A stretch of DNA of 64,000 nt from Cotesia glomerata (lineage: Eukaryota > Arthropoda > Insecta > Hymenoptera > Braconidae), in NCBI RefSeq assembly GCF_020080835.1, contig NC_058159.1:27996474-28060473 (forward strand), read 5' to 3'. Of the stretch, positions 12,301 to 23,832 are shown in pieces. Position 1 is the first letter of the stretch; the number at the start of each line of letters is the position of its first letter. Both the position numbers and the translations under genes were made by a program. The notes beneath the pieces were generated by a model. The model ran no database searches, was not told the DNA's origin, and was given only the letters and a program-made list of their open reading frames with translations.

Positions 12301-15216
12301 TTATTTGATCTTTCCATTTGACTTGTTAATCAATAAAAATATTAATGAAAATTTACTTCTATCTTTATATTTAATTTTTTGGAGCAAGAGAGAAATTTTC
12401 TCAAGACAAGAAAATTTACTTCTATCAAGAACTAAATTTTTTGGAGCAAGAGGCTGAATTTTCTCAAAATAAGATTTTCTTGACTTAAATAAATTTTCTT
12501 GGATCAAGATACGTTTTTCTTGAAATTCTATTCTTGGTGGAAGTAATTTTTTCTTAATTCTATCATAAATACTTGACACAATAAATTTTTATATTTGATC
12601 AAGATTTTTTAGATACTTTAGGGAAGCAACGCTACCTACTTCAGCTGAGAAAAAAATTTTCTCGCCTTGAGAAAATTTTTCTCTTGAATATTTGATACCT
12701 ATTTTATATTATTTTAGCGTGCAATTATACATATTGAATGAAATTAAATGATTCAATACACTGATAGAAGGATTTGTTTATAGTTAAAAATATTTGTTAA
12801 TATTTAACAAATCATTTATTAGAGACCACTTTTTAGTCCTTAACAAATATTTCTTAGTATTTAAAAAGATTTATTAATATTTAATAAATGAATATCTGAT
12901 TTATTAAATACAAACAAATCATTTTAAATACTAAGAAATATTTGTTTGATACTAAAAAATGGTCTCTAATAAATGATTTGTTAACTATTAACAAATATTT
13001 TTTTAATACAAATAAATCCTTCTATCAGTGTATTATTTGATCTTTCCATTTGACATTTAAATCAATAAAAATATTAATGAAAATTTACTTCTATCTTTAT
13101 ATTTAATTTTTTGGAGCAAGAGAGAAATTTTCTCAAGACAAGAAAATTTACTTCTATCAAGAACTAAATTTTTTGGAGCAAGAGGCTGAATTTTCTCAAA
13201 ACAAAAAGATTTTTTTGACTTAAATAAATTTTCTTGGATCAAGATACGTATTTCTTAAAGCAAGATAATTAATTTTGTTGGAATAAGTGAAATTTCTTGT
13301 GTTAAAAAAAAATTTTTTTTTTCGTTCAAGAAAATAATTAGGAAGAAAAATATTTTCCTGGCTCAAGTGAACCTTTTTTTCTGTGCAATTATATCTTAGA
13401 TTTTTAGAATTTTTCATTTTTATCTGCTCCTTTTACCATCATGTAATGTAATATCACTTGATTAAATTTATTTGATAAATTTAATAATCTATATTTTATA
13501 TTCTTATGTATATTGTCGCTTGGCATTAAATAAAATAAAAAGTGTGCCAAGACAAGAGAAGAGATGCGCTCTCATCTTAAAATTAAACTAGCATATATGG
13601 TCATGTTTGAGCACCTAAAAAATATTATTATTTTAATATTATGACAAAACTAAATAATACACACGTCTTTGTCTGTTTTAACTAATGCATCTCACTTATT
13701 TATTCATTTTTCTATTTACTTACTTGCAGACTCTGGCTCGGAAAGCGGATCCCACAAAGCGGCTAGTAATACGCGAGTGCCCGGTAGCCACAAAAGCGGA
13801 GGTGGTTCTGATGGCAAACCAACTCGAGTACGTACTGTGCTGAATGAAAAGCAGCTCCATACGCTGAGAACTTGTTACGCAGCGAATCCCAGGCCAGATG
13901 CGTTGATGAAGGAACAACTTGTGGAGATGACTTCCCTCAGTCCTCGGGTCATAAGAGTCTGGTTCCAGAATAAACGGTGTAAAGACAAGAAGAAAACAAT
14001 TGCTATGAAACAACAAATGCAACAAGAAAAGGTAATTAAAAATTTAATAAATTAATCGTTAATAATTAATAATTAATTTAATAAATTAATCAATATTAAT
14101 TTTAATAATTAATTTATTAAATTATTCATTAATAATTAATAATTAATTTAATAAATTATTTTTGGGTTGATAATTAAATTCAAAATTTACTTACAGGATG
14201 GACGCAAGTTGGGATTCGGCGGCATGCATGGAATTCCTATGGTTGCTAGCAGTCCGGTGAGACATGAAAGTCCTATTGGAATAACTCCTCTGGAAGTTCA
14301 AGCTTACCAACCACCATGGAAATCACTTTCTGATTTTGTTATGCACACAGATCTTGATAGGATGGATCCAAACGCTCCGTCGTTTCATCATTTAGTGTCT
14401 CAGGTAGACATTTTGTTTTACACTAGTCCTTTATTCATGCACTGATAAAAAAATTAACTTGACTCAAGAGCTAAAATCTTGAACCAAGAATACCGTTTTT
14501 AAGAAAATGATTTTCTTGAGTCAAGAAAATAAATTCTTGAGACAAGAAAAATTTACTTAAATCAAGAATAATTTACTTAACTCAAGAATTTAATTCTCTT
14601 GACCCAAGAAAATCATTTTCTTAAAAAAATTTTGGCTCTTGAGTCAAGTTAATTTTTTTATCAGTGTGATACTGAAATTTAGAGACATCTGATCATTTTT
14701 AGAATTTTTTTTCAACAAACTGTAGCGAAAAAAATTGATCTAAAAATTCCATAATTAGAAAGTTTAAAAAATTATAAATGCAGTTTTTTTAAAATAATTT
14801 TCAAGGCCTAGTTTATTTTTCAAACAAAATAAAAAAATTGTCAAACGTCGGTTAATTTCAGTGTCGTCTTTCTTCCACCGTTTGATGCTTTAAATTTTTA
14901 AATAAAAGTAAAAAGAGGATCTGCGTTTAAATATTGAGCTCCCTAAATCAAAGTAAATTATTATAAATTGATTATTGATTTTCAGATGCATGGATATGAT
15001 ATGCACGGACCCCCTCAATTATCGCAACCAGGTATGATGGGATCCATGAATGATGGGACGGTTCCAGGTGGTGGACCTCTACCGCCTCCGGGGCATCTTC
15101 ATCCTGGTGCTGGTTCGGGTCCAGATATGGGCCAACACCCCGACAGTACAGACAGCTATGTTACTTATTTAGAAAGTGACAGTGATTCTTTACATCACGA
15201 CACCGGCAGTCCGTAG
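3352..15216 (+). CDS. tup: Islet-class LIM-homeodomain transcription factor (tailup/islet), first exon missing
   Basis: DNA-binding transcription factor of the Islet family, which specifies motor neurons and cardiac/dorsal tissues in animals and acts in the nucleus with LIM cofactors (Ldb/Chip). Exons, joined in phase: 3352-3538, 5652-5956, 13730-14031, 14197-14403, 14986-15216 (stop TAG), giving about 410 codons. Exon 1 here carries LIM1 (starts CVGC, then WHAACLKCAEC, ends CKRDYI). Exon 2 carries LIM2 (CDKC, YHKECFRCSAC, CRHDHD). Exon 3 carries the homeodomain, with recognition helix RVWFQNKRCKDKKK. Exon 4 matches the conserved region after the homeodomain in Islet proteins (PLEVQAYQPPWKSLSDF). 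Exon 5 is a Gly/Pro/His-rich tail ending DTGSP. The first listed exon starts mid-codon after TTATTTCAG, so the initiator exon lies upstream, outside the window or unrecognised. The ATG at 3330 lies in the intron and is not the start. The 7.8-kb intron between LIM2 and homeodomain exons is rich in transposons. Confidence 0.95.
4489..5539 (+). mobile_element. Helitron-like H1, copy 1 (tup intron)
   Basis: Starts A/TCTGTATTATTAAG and ends with hairpin GCAGTCACATAGTGACTGC (5510-5528), then AAGGTTG and CTAA/T at 5539. Between a roughly 220-bp unique left segment and a 100-bp right segment lie three tandem palindromic units (left arms from about 4725, 4990 and 5215), each with AAGCTCATCCCGA..GTACCCACAT arms around an AT-rich centre. 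No Rep/helicase frame, so non-autonomous. Helitron assignment follows from the TC start, 3' hairpin, CTRR end and A/T insertion point. Confidence 0.85.
6960..8267. mobile_element. TTCTTGA-rich MITE family E, copy 1 (tup intron)
   Basis: Flanked by TA on both sides, termini CACAGAAAAA..TTTTTCTGTG. Two head-to-tail versions of an internal ~650-bp body, full of AAGAAAATT / TTCTTGA motifs. No transposase. TA duplication and terminal repeats suggest mobilisation by a Tc1/mariner-type transposase. Confidence 0.7.
9406..10594 (-). mobile_element. Helitron-like H1, copy 2 (tup intron)
   Basis: Read on the minus strand it starts TCTATATTATTAAGAG after an A at 10594. It ends with a near-perfect hairpin (9417-9435, one mismatch) and CTAG/T at 9406. 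Three palindromic units lie between 9515 and 10200. A TA-flanked palindromic MITE (10334-10485) is nested in its left segment. Confidence 0.85.
10334..10485. mobile_element. MITE C, copy 1 (nested in H1)
   Basis: TA/CCCTGTTTAAAAATATTCAT..ATGAATATTTTTAAACAGGA/TA, 152 bp, palindromic ends of about 25 bp. Confidence 0.75.
11952..13385. mobile_element. MITE family E, copy 2, with nested MITE F
   Basis: Same termini (CACAGAAAG..TTTCTGTG). The left TA is kept and the right one is now CA. The body has an internal duplication and is interrupted at 12759-13030 by MITE F, so F inserted after E. Confidence 0.7.
12759..13030. mobile_element. MITE F, copy 1 (272 bp, nested in E)
   Basis: Nearly perfect palindrome from end to end, starting CACTGATAGAAGGATTT and ending with its complement. 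TA lies on both sides (12757-12758, 13031-13032). Removing it with one TA restores the uninterrupted E sequence ATTCAATATTATTTG. Confidence 0.85.
14440..14666. mobile_element. palindromic MITE in tup intron
   Basis: 227 bp with a roughly 30-bp inverted terminus (CACTGATAAAAAAATTAAC..GTTAATTTTTTTATCAGTG) and internal TTGACTCAAGA repeats. Ends resemble MITE F (CACTGAT) while the interior resembles family E. Confidence 0.7.
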
Positions 15217-16691
15217 TGCCATCTTCTTAATAGACATTGTACATAATAATTATTATTATCATCTAGAAAATTCTCACTCTTATTATTTTTATTATTATTA
15301 TTGCTATCATAACTATTAATATTATTATTGTAATTTAATTTTTAAAGTAATACTTAATTAATAATTAACATTATTTTTCTGTTACTAAATTTGTTAAATA
15401 ATTATTTATTTATTGTTTTTGAGTTTACAAAAACGTTTTTGGTGCTTTTACGAGCTAAATTAATAGCTGAAAGGTTTTATTTGTTTTTTAATTTTAATTC
15501 ACGATGAAAGAATAAGAATGTAATATGTAAATTAACGGTGAAAAATTGTATCTAACATGGTAATGTGAGATAAGGAGACGCCGTCTTGGTTCAGCTTCGG
15601 TAGATACCATAATTGCAAGAATGGTAAATAACGTTGTAATATAATTAATGCTACATGGTGGCTGTTAATGAGCGTAACAGGAATTACAATGAGAAAAAGG
15701 TTTATAATAACGTACTACTGCTCTGCTAAAGATGCTGATGAGTATAAAATATGAAAGAAGGGATTTTTTTTTAAGATCCTGCGAAAGAGAGAGTGAGAAT
15801 TAATTTGTTTTTAATTTAATATACCAAAGCACGCGAGAAAATAAAAGAGGTGAAGATTAATTATTCAAAATAAAATTGTAAATATTAATTAATGAAGTAA
15901 TCAGTTTTTACGTATACATAAGATTAATTATGTTATAAAAGCGAAATAAAAAAAAAATAAGTATAGCTGTCGTACTGTAAAACGATTTGCGTATTTTGGA
16001 TGTTTGTATAAATTGAATTCGTTATACATACACATTATTATTATTATACATATTATTATAAATATAAATAAATATATATTATAAATATCTTGCATCGTAC
16101 TTTTGTGTATGTATATGTTAATTGTGAATAAGAAAAACGAAAAAAAAAAAAAGAACAAAAATAATTAAAAATATACGAAATGTGATTGATTTGTGTTAGT
16201 CATGAAACCTAAATTAATTTTTAAAAATCCCATAAAATTTCTATGATATTTCTATACAAACATGAGTGTACGTAATAAAATGATATGAAAATATTTAAAT
16301 AAAATTTAATTATTCGTTTTGTTTTATTACAATAAATCGTTTTTTATTATTTCTTCTTTTTATACTAATAATTTTAAGCCTATTTATGATATCAGAACCG
16401 TCGTAAGGTTGATTATCGACCAAAATTGAATTTCAAATTTTTATGCCTATGAATTAATGTAAATTTTCCACTAATTGGTTACCTGGTTCAACGACTATGA
16501 ATCAAAGTCGATTTATCTATTCACTCCATCGAAGAGTATTTTTTATATTTCAGAATGCGAAGGACAGGAAACTAAATTTTTTTTTCTCTAGAAAACTAAA
16601 CAAAGTTATTAAACAGGTAAAAGCAAAATTTGAGATATACTTTTAGTATTTTTTATTTTAATAACATTAAAATTAGCAGTCAGCTGTATCA
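15217..16691. other. tup 3' untranslated/flanking region
   Basis: Starts right after the tup stop. AT-rich, no repeat family recognised to 16690, several AATAAA hexamers (e.g. near 16330), so the transcript end cannot be fixed. 15540-15760 is GC-richer and unique-looking, consistent with a long 3' UTR. Confidence 0.5.
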
Positions 16692-17034
16692 TCCATATTA
16701 TTAAAGGAATAAGCAGAATTTTTTGGCCAGTGTATTTATAAGATAAAATAGGTTTTTATGGATAAATTTGGTATCATTGGAAAAGTCTTGACTTGAATTT
16801 GTGCCTTTTCAAGGTTTTATATCATTCTCACCAATAGTCAATTTATGATAAGTATTTAAGCTGCATTCAAAAATTCTCTAATCTCTAAATACATAATTAG
16901 AAAATGACCTTGTATCTCGTGAACTATTGACATTTTTAAAGACATAAGCTCATCCCAATGTTATACTCATCGAGACCTTTTATTTGAGTACCCACATCAT
17001 TTTTTCATATATTTATATGCATTATATATATTTA

Positions 17035-17435
17035 TATTATTATTTATTTATTGAATTTTAATAGGATACAATCCTTGTTTCAATTAGCTTAGAGTACAAT
17101 GGTTTAGAAATAATTAAAATATATACAGTTACAGTATAAGACTAGGAGTATAATAATTAAATTAAAAATTTAGATCGAATAGTAAGCGTCAGCTTTTTTG
17201 AAGCAACTTTTCAGATATGCAAAGGTTTTTTTGATCTCAAGTGACGAATCGATGCCTAGTATTTGTCTGAGTATTTGATGGTCCTCAGGTGAATCAGGGT
17301 TCAGTAGCTGAGTCTGATGTCGGAGAAAAAAGGGCAGCTCACTAGGAAATGGAACATCTCTTTTTCCGTCTGCTGGCAAAACTGGCAGTCTTTTAGGGGT
17401 CTTAATTTATGCAATGAGCGGTCAAGAGAAATTCG
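17035..17435 (-). mobile_element. 3' end of a non-LTR retrotransposon, inside an H1 unit
   Basis: Minus strand encodes a reverse-transcriptase C-terminal zinc-knuckle-like motif, CQFCQQTEKEMFHFLVSCP (C-x2-C-x8-H-x4-C). It continues in another frame (LLNPDSPEDHQILRQILGID) to a stop at 17170, so a frameshift lies near 17300-17340. A 3' untranslated tail with AATAAATAAATAAT follows. It is 5'-truncated and sits in the AT-rich centre of a palindromic unit. Confidence 0.7.
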
Positions 17436-17584
17436 GCATATATATTTATATATGAAAAATATATCAAAATGCATGTGGGTACTCAAATGAAAGCTCATGA
17501 TGAGTATAACATCGGAATGAGCTTATATCTTTAAAAATGTTAATAGTTAGGAAAGTACAGTGCAATTTAACATAATTAAGAAAG

Positions 17585-18325
17585 TCTGTGTGTCTGAATT
17601 TGTGCGAATTAGTATGAATCAGGTTTTAAAACTCTCAAAGAATTTATTGATAATTTTCAACGTTAGATCCTTCTGTGTCTGAATTAGAGCGAATTAGGGC
17701 GAATAAGTATGAATCAGGTTCTAATACTCTCAGAGGTCATTTATGATTTTCAACGTTAGATCCTTTTGTGCCTGAATTTGAGTGAATTTAGGCGAATTAG
17801 TGTAAATCAGGTTTTAAAACTCTCAAAAAGATCATTTATAATTGTCAACGTTTGATCTTTCTGTGTCCGTATTTTGAGCGAATTAAGAAGTATTAGGCTT
17901 TAAAACATTCAAAGAATTCATTTTTCACGATTACTACATTGCGGCTGTGCGAATAGTGTTTGAATCAAATAGAAAATTCGATTCGACATTCGAATCGAAT
18001 ATTCAAATAGTTCGAATATTCACATACTCCTACTTTTTTTTCTAAACCTAATATTCTCGCCGTAATATTAAAACAAAACCATTAATTTCAAAATAAAAAA
18101 ATTAAATTAAAAATAACCTACACTAATATCATAAAGAGGAAAAATTTGATTGTTTGTTTGTTTGTTTGTTTACATTGAATAGTCTCCAAAACTACTGAAC
18201 CGATTTAAAAAATTTTTTCACCGTTGGGAAGCTACACTATCCCCGGACGACATGGGCTATATTACATCATAATTACTTTAAACATTTTTGTTAAATACCC
18301 GTGCGAAGCCGGGGTGACCTGCTAG
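17585..18325 (+). mobile_element. second Helitron-type terminus with ~90-bp tandem repeats (H2)
   Basis: The 3' end CCCGTGCGAAGCCGGGG-TGACCTG-CTAG/T (CTAG at 18322-18325) has the CCCG..CGGG hairpin and CTAG of a common arthropod Helitron class. Upstream are about four tandem copies (17585-17935) of a unit containing GTGTCTGAATT, GCGAATTAG, GAATCAGGTTTTAAAACTCT and TTTTCAACGTTAGATCCTT, then a TTCGAAT-rich stretch and a (TTTG)n run. The 5' limit is uncertain. Confidence 0.6.
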
Positions 18326-19334
18326 TATATGTATATATGAAAAATATATCATAGTGCATGTGGGTACTCAAATGAAAGCTCATGATCAGTGTAACATCAA
18401 GATGAGCTTATATCTTTAAAAATATCAATAATTAAAAAATGACCTTGTATTTTGTGCACGATTGACATTTTTAAAGATATAAGCTCTTCCCGATGTTACA
18501 CTCATCAAGACCTTTCATTTAAGTACCCACATCAATTTTTCATATATTTATATATTTTATATATATATGAATATATGAAAAATATATCAAAATGCATGTG
18601 GGTACTCAAATGAAAGCTCTTGATGGGTGTAACATCGGGATGAGCTTATATCTTTGAAAATATCAATAATTAAGAAATGAATTTGTATTTTGTGCACAAT
18701 TGACATTTTTAAAGATATAAGCTCATCCCGATGTTACACTCATCAAGAGCTTTCATTTGAGTACCCACATCAATTTTGATATATTTTTCATATATTCATA
18801 TATATAAAATATATAAATATATGAAAAATTGATGTGGGTACTTAAATGAAAGGTCTTGATGAGTGTAACATCAAGATGAGCTTATATCTTTAAAAATATC
18901 AATAATTAAAAAATGACTTTGTATTTTGTGCACGATTGACATTTTTAAAGATATAAGCTCATCCCGATGTTACACTCATCAAGACCTTTCATTTAAGTAC
19001 CCACATCAATTTTTCATATATTTATATATTTTATATATATGAAAAATATATCAAAATGCATGAGAGTACTCAAATGAAAGCTTCTTAATGAGTGTAATAT
19101 CAAGATGAGCTTATATCTTTAAAAACGTCAATTGTTGAAAAAGTACAGTGCAATTTAACAAAAGTCATTATTTAATAAAGCAAAATTTTATTTATTCATA
19201 GTTCACAAATCACGGTTGCTAGTTTAATTTTATTTAGCAAAAAAAAATTTTTTTTAAGTTATTTTTAAAAAATTGTATTTTTAATTTTTCTACATGTCAA
19301 TTTTTAAAAAAGTTTCTTTGCAATAATTTATTTT

Positions 19335-19790
19335 TCATATAACCTGCATTGAAAATGTGAGTTTCAATGCCTGTTGAGCCAACCGAAACTAAACAATTTC
19401 AGACCAATGCGACTGTGCCGGGCAGGTATCAATTATTTCTTCCCGGCGGACAGAAAATGACGATTATTAAGCATAAATAAGAATGATAAAAGAAAACTTG
19501 TCAATTTACGAATAATGTTTGGTAAAAAATAAACTATTACTTTCTAATTTATTATAAGTTTCATAATAAAATGGTATTTTCGCTGTTCGTCTGAAACTAT
19601 CTAGTTCTGGTTGGCTCCAGACATTGAAACTAGCATTTTTAATGCAACTTATATGAAAAATATAATGTGTGACGCGGGATGAAACACGATTTCAGACCGA
19701 GTGATGCCAGCCCTCGCTTCGCTCGGGCAAACAACTTCACTCTGGTCTGAAATCGTTTTGTTTCATCCCTAGTCACACAATATACTATTT
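19335..19790. mobile_element. two adjoining palindromic MITEs
   Basis: 19335-19656 has inverted ends CATATAACCTGCATT..AATGCAACTTATATG with GAGCCAACC / GGTTGGCTC arms. 19660-19790 is a tighter hairpin (GTGTGACGCGGGATGAAAC..GTTTCATCCCTAGTCACAC) with GATTTCAGACC arms. Confidence 0.6.
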
Positions 19791-21514
19791 TTTTTTAATT
19801 ACCAAACTTGTTCTAAAATGAAAAAAAAAAAAAATTGACAGCTGTCAATTAACTTTAATATCATAATTAATTACAAAAATTAAATTTCATTTTTCAATGT
19901 AAAAAATTATGAGTAATATTACCAAGAAATGAAGTAATTACAGCTTGTTTCGTCTTTTGATTAGATAATGACATTAAAGTTAGCTGTCACTTGAAAATTT
20001 TTTAATTTTATTTAACAAAAAGATTTGTTCCAAAAAATTATTTTTTAAAAATTGCATTTTTTAGTAGATTTTATAAAAATCTAACTATTGCAGCCGTCCT
20101 CATGGCGCAACTTTGAAAAAATTTAGTCGTTTTCTGACTCAGTTTGTCGAGCTGAGTCAGAAAATGTATATAGTTCAAAAGTTTATATATGTATGTATTT
20201 ATATATATATATATATATAGATATATATATATATTTATATATACACATATATATTTATACGATATAACGCGGCTTGTCAGCACGATAGCGTTTTTAATTT
20301 ATAACCGATTCTTCTCAAACTCAACATGCTTTATCTATCGATCAAGACCAAGGTTAAGTTCGAAGATGAGCTTAATCGGGCGAGTAATTTGGAAATGACA
20401 GGATTTTGAAATTTTGAAAATCGTAAAAATTGATGTTTTTACTACTTCAACTTGATATAATTACTGATCGAGACAAGATATCAAAATTCGGTAAAATGCA
20501 TCGTAAAGCTCTTTTAATAAGCTTCAATTTCCACTACTCAGAAGTGGTAATAGTCTCAATATTACTCCTTTTAGAATTCGTTTAATGAAACAGTTTTACT
20601 GTTGCAGCCGTTTTAGAATTATTGTCTGCATCATAGCTTAATCATGATGTAAATTCAATAATTACGGTAATGATTAGTCTTTCGTGTAAAGTTTTCAGGT
20701 AATTCGTCAGTCAATATGTCACAAATTAGTTCTATATATTGTTTTCTTCAATTAAAATTTTATCCGGTTTCAAACATCTGATTGATTTGCAAATTGTTGT
20801 TCCTGAGCAGTTATTTAAAATTTAGTCATTTATAATTCAAATTTTATAATCTTTGCAATTCTTTGAGAAACTTTTTCTTCAAAAGTTAATTTTTTTTCCA
20901 AAATTTGTTCTAAATAGTTTTAAATTTATTATTGAATTTTGTTTTTAATTCATAAATAAGCTATACATTATTGATGTTATTATATTATTTTATTAAAAAT
21001 CAATTTTCTTTATTTGAAAAATCTACTTCCATTTCGGCTGCCGAATGGCCTTTTTATTTATTTAAATTCCTGAATGTCAATTTTTTTTTATTATTATCTT
21101 ATCCCGTAATTTATTTGTTATAAAATTTTAAAAAATTATAAAATATGTGCTACATTAATTATTATGATTAGATAAATAAATAATAATCAAAATAATTAAA
21201 AAAAAAAAAAACCACGCAAGATTCTAACTCTCCAATAACTGATCAGAATGATTTTGACATAAAATGTAAAGAACGTTTGACGGTAATAAGTCTCTTTCTT
21301 TATTTGACATTAGATGGCAGCACCTTCTGGAATAAACACATTCCCCTTCCACTCTAACAAATAATAACTCCACATGTCAAGTTGTATTGTCACCATTTAT
21401 TTAATTTTTTTATTTTTATAAATATCAGTAAGATAACAAGTAACAATTATTATTAAAAATCAATAAGACTAAACAGATATTTAATTAATGACAATTATAT
21501 TATAAGGAAATAAA
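19791..21514. other. intergenic region before the UPF0488 gene
   Basis: Contains the remnant at 20061-20660 and AT-rich filler with family J fragments (19960-20060). The last 250 bp (21270-21514) look like promoter and short 5' untranslated sequence of the UPF0488 gene. No other gene seen. Confidence 0.5.
20061..20660. mobile_element. probable transposon remnant
   Basis: Begins TTGCAGCCGTCCTCATGGC and ends near CTGTTGCAGCCGTTTTAG. It contains a perfect 12-bp hairpin TTTTCTGACTCA..TGAGTCAGAAAA (20130-20164) and a (TA)n run. No coding frame. Limits uncertain. Confidence 0.4.
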
Positions 21515-22166
21515 ATGCCACCAAAATTTAAGCCGGTAATTATTTTTATTTATTAGGTTATATACTGTCTAAATTTATTTACAAAAAATTATAAAATTTA
21601 ATTTTTACGGTACTGATTGACAGGGAGGAAAAAGATTTCCACCAAAGGTAACCCCTAAGTCTTACCCACCGCAGATTTTCCCCGAAGATCCAGCACCAAG
21701 TAATTCATCAAGCGGTCTAGATGAAGAATCTGAAAACAAGTTTGAGCTGGAACTTTGCTGGTGTATACAGCAACTAGAATTAGGGATCCACAGTGGAAAA
21801 TTAAAAGAAAAGCAGCTGAGAGATACTCAAAAAAATTTAAACTTATTGAAAAGCAGTAGTGTTGCTTTGGTACAAAAAAGACAGCTCATGAGAAGTACTT
21901 TTGGAGATTACCGTGCAAAGATGGTTGAGGAAGAGAAAAAACTAGGAAGATCCGTAGCTAAAGTTAAATTTTCAGCTGCTAAAGCGGCGGAAAATAAGTC
22001 AGTCTTCTTGAGAAAGTCTCATTGCTCGGATCAAGAACCGTCGACGTCATCCATCAGTCAAAATGGAGCACAAGTTAACGGGTCTGGTCCTAGTCTGTCG
22101 TCTTTATTTAGTAAAAAAACAGACAGTCAACCTTTTACATTTAATTTCCAAAACTCTGAAACTTGA
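21515..22166 (+). CDS. UPF0488 family protein (C8orf33-like)
   Basis: Small conserved protein of unknown function. Two exons, 21515-21535 and 21624-22166, joined in phase 0 by an 88-bp GT-AG intron, encode 187 residues, about the usual size. Exon 1 gives only MPPKFKP, and the ATG sits in an AAAATG context typical of insect starts. The family signature is the central stretch FELELCWCIQQLELGI, then GKL, LKSSS, KRQLMR and FGDYRAKM. The N-terminus is Pro/Lys-rich and the C-terminus Ser-rich with SLFSKK and TFNFQN. I recognise the match to vertebrate C8orf33 and its insect homologues from memory. No catalytic or membrane motif is visible. An AATAAA directly follows the stop (22168) and another occurs at 22284. 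Confidence 0.8.
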
Positions 22167-22559
22167 AAATAAAATTTTATCGTTTTCACATTTATAAATC
22201 AAGTTTTTTTTTTATTAATGTTTTTTTTCTTTTTTTTAATATGAAAATAGAAAACATCTGACATTTTAATTATTTATTGGTTCAATAAAATATCAACAAA
22301 TAATTATACAAAAATATGATAATTTTATTTTTAAAAAATTATGAAAAAAGTAAAGATTTTATGACATTAAATTTGAGAATTTTTTAATTTTCTTTAAAAA
22401 GCAAATTTTGTTTCAAAAAATTGCTTTTTTAATTTGTTAAAATTTCTTCGTCAATTTTAAAAAAAATTTTTGTCATAATTTATTTGTTACAAAAATTTAA
22501 AAAATGGTCAAATATCTGCTAAATTAATTTTTTTTTTAATTTTATTATTATTATTTAAT

Positions 22560-22775
22560 TTTTTTTTTCCCCTTCAGGCGTAAAGCGTCAATTTTCCTCG
22601 CTGCGCTAAACGAAAATGCCGCTTTCCGCCTCCGTAGAGGAAAAAAATAGTATACACTCCTCGGGAACTAAATAAGAAAGCCTCAGATCACATATTTGTT
22701 GATTATTATGTTTATTACATGTGATCTGAGACATTTTTTATTTCACTGCCCTAGATGTGTAATATACTATTTTAA
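22560..22775. mobile_element. imperfect inverted-repeat MITE
   Basis: 22648-22775 runs AATAGTATACACTCCTCGGG..CCCTAGATGTGTAATATACT with GCCTCAGATCACAT / ATGTGATCTGAGA arms. The GC-richer DNA just before it (22575-22645) has no recognised content. Confidence 0.5.
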
Positions 22776-22806
22776 TTTACAAAAATTGTCAGATATCATC
22801 TACTTT

Positions 22807-22948
22807 CCCTGGTTAAAAATATTGATTGAAAAGGATTAAAAATGATGAAATTTGAATACTTTCAATTCTTTTTCATGTATATACAGATATACAGTTTACA
22901 TGGAGTGACTGATTCCCAATACTTTTCAATCAATATTTTTAATCAGGG
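22807..22948. mobile_element. MITE C, copy 2
   Basis: CCCTGGTTAAAAATATTGAT..ATCAATATTTTTAATCAGGG, 142 bp. Same inverted termini as the copies at 10334 and 53333. Confidence 0.75.
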
Positions 22949-23445
22949 TTCAGTTTTATTTTATTTTACAGGATCGAGATTTTTAATTATAAAAATATTA
23001 CTAACCAAAATAATTTGTCTGGCTGAAAAATTTATTAAATTGAATATTTTATTCTAAGACAATTTTTTTTTCAAAGTTTTATTTGCTTTGAAAATTACAA
23101 TTTTGTTACAATAATTGGCAGCAAATATTAACTTAAAAAATAGCCATAATTGATTTCTGTTTTTTTTTTTATAAAAATAAAAAGAAAAACTTAAATTTAA
23201 CACTAAGTCTCCTCGATTGGAGCAGCTGATGTCAATAATTTTTATTTCAGAATCTTAGAACTAGCTTATTTAGTTATAATAACAATCTAATTTTAATTTC
23301 TAAATATGCAACGTCAAAAAATATTTCTTTTTTAAAACCACTTGTTTCTAATTTATTCTAAGACAATAAACATACAAACTTATATTCACATATTTTTATC
23401 TGGAAGTGTTTTAAAAAGGATTGGAAGTTAAGAGAAGAGCACCAA

Positions 23446-23518
23446 GGTCCTGTGGCGCAACGGATAACGCGTCTGACTACGGATCAGAAGATTCCAGGTT
23501 CGAATCCTGGCAGGATCG
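23446..23518 (+). tRNA. tRNA-Arg (anticodon ACG)
   Basis: A 73-nt cloverleaf without intron. The acceptor stem GGTCCTG pairs with CAGGATC (one G-U) and is followed by discriminator G at 23518. The anticodon stem TCTGA/TCAGA frames loop CTACGGA, with anticodon ACG at 23479-23481, which reads CGN arginine codons as inosine. The B box GGTTCGAATCC (23497-23507) and A box TGGCGCAACGG (about 23453) are canonical. A T-run from 23525 is a suitable RNA polymerase III terminator. It sits between the UPF0488 gene and ThrRS. Confidence 0.97.
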
Positions 23519-23832
23519 ACTTTATTTTTATTTTTTCTCATCTTAAAATCATTGTTATTATTTATTTATACAGCTTTAAATTTTTAACTCCTACAACTCT
23601 GAAGAATTAAATGAACCATATGTTAAACAAATATTTTATTTGTTAGTAAAGCTGTATGTACACATACGTGTACTTTCACTGGAGACTAGTGGAGACATCA
23701 TGTACGAGGGATAGAAATATTAAGACCTTACCAACGCATAGCTCAACATTACAATACACAGTGAGTTGTGATATTCTGACGCAAGCATTTTTTTGTCAAA
23801 ATTACAAGAAACAAGCAGTTAAAAAATTAATA

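Larger units (their letters stand above)
16692..19222 (+). mobile_element. Helitron-like H1, copy 3 (intergenic, multiply interrupted)
   Basis: Starts A/TCCATATTATTAAAGG and ends GGTTG-CTAG/T at 19222. The 3' hairpin is deleted in this copy. About five palindromic units remain. The first is split by a retrotransposon fragment (about 17035-17435). The array is interrupted again at about 17585-18325 by a tandem-repeat block that ends in a different Helitron-type terminus. Confidence 0.8.

Noticed and set aside
7922..13242. Recurrent ~60-90-codon frame in several E elements (minus strand here, plus strand at 35050)
   Set aside because: The similar peptides arise because the DNA repeat is conserved. 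Composition follows the TTCTTGA/AAGAAAATT motifs and no protein domain is visible.
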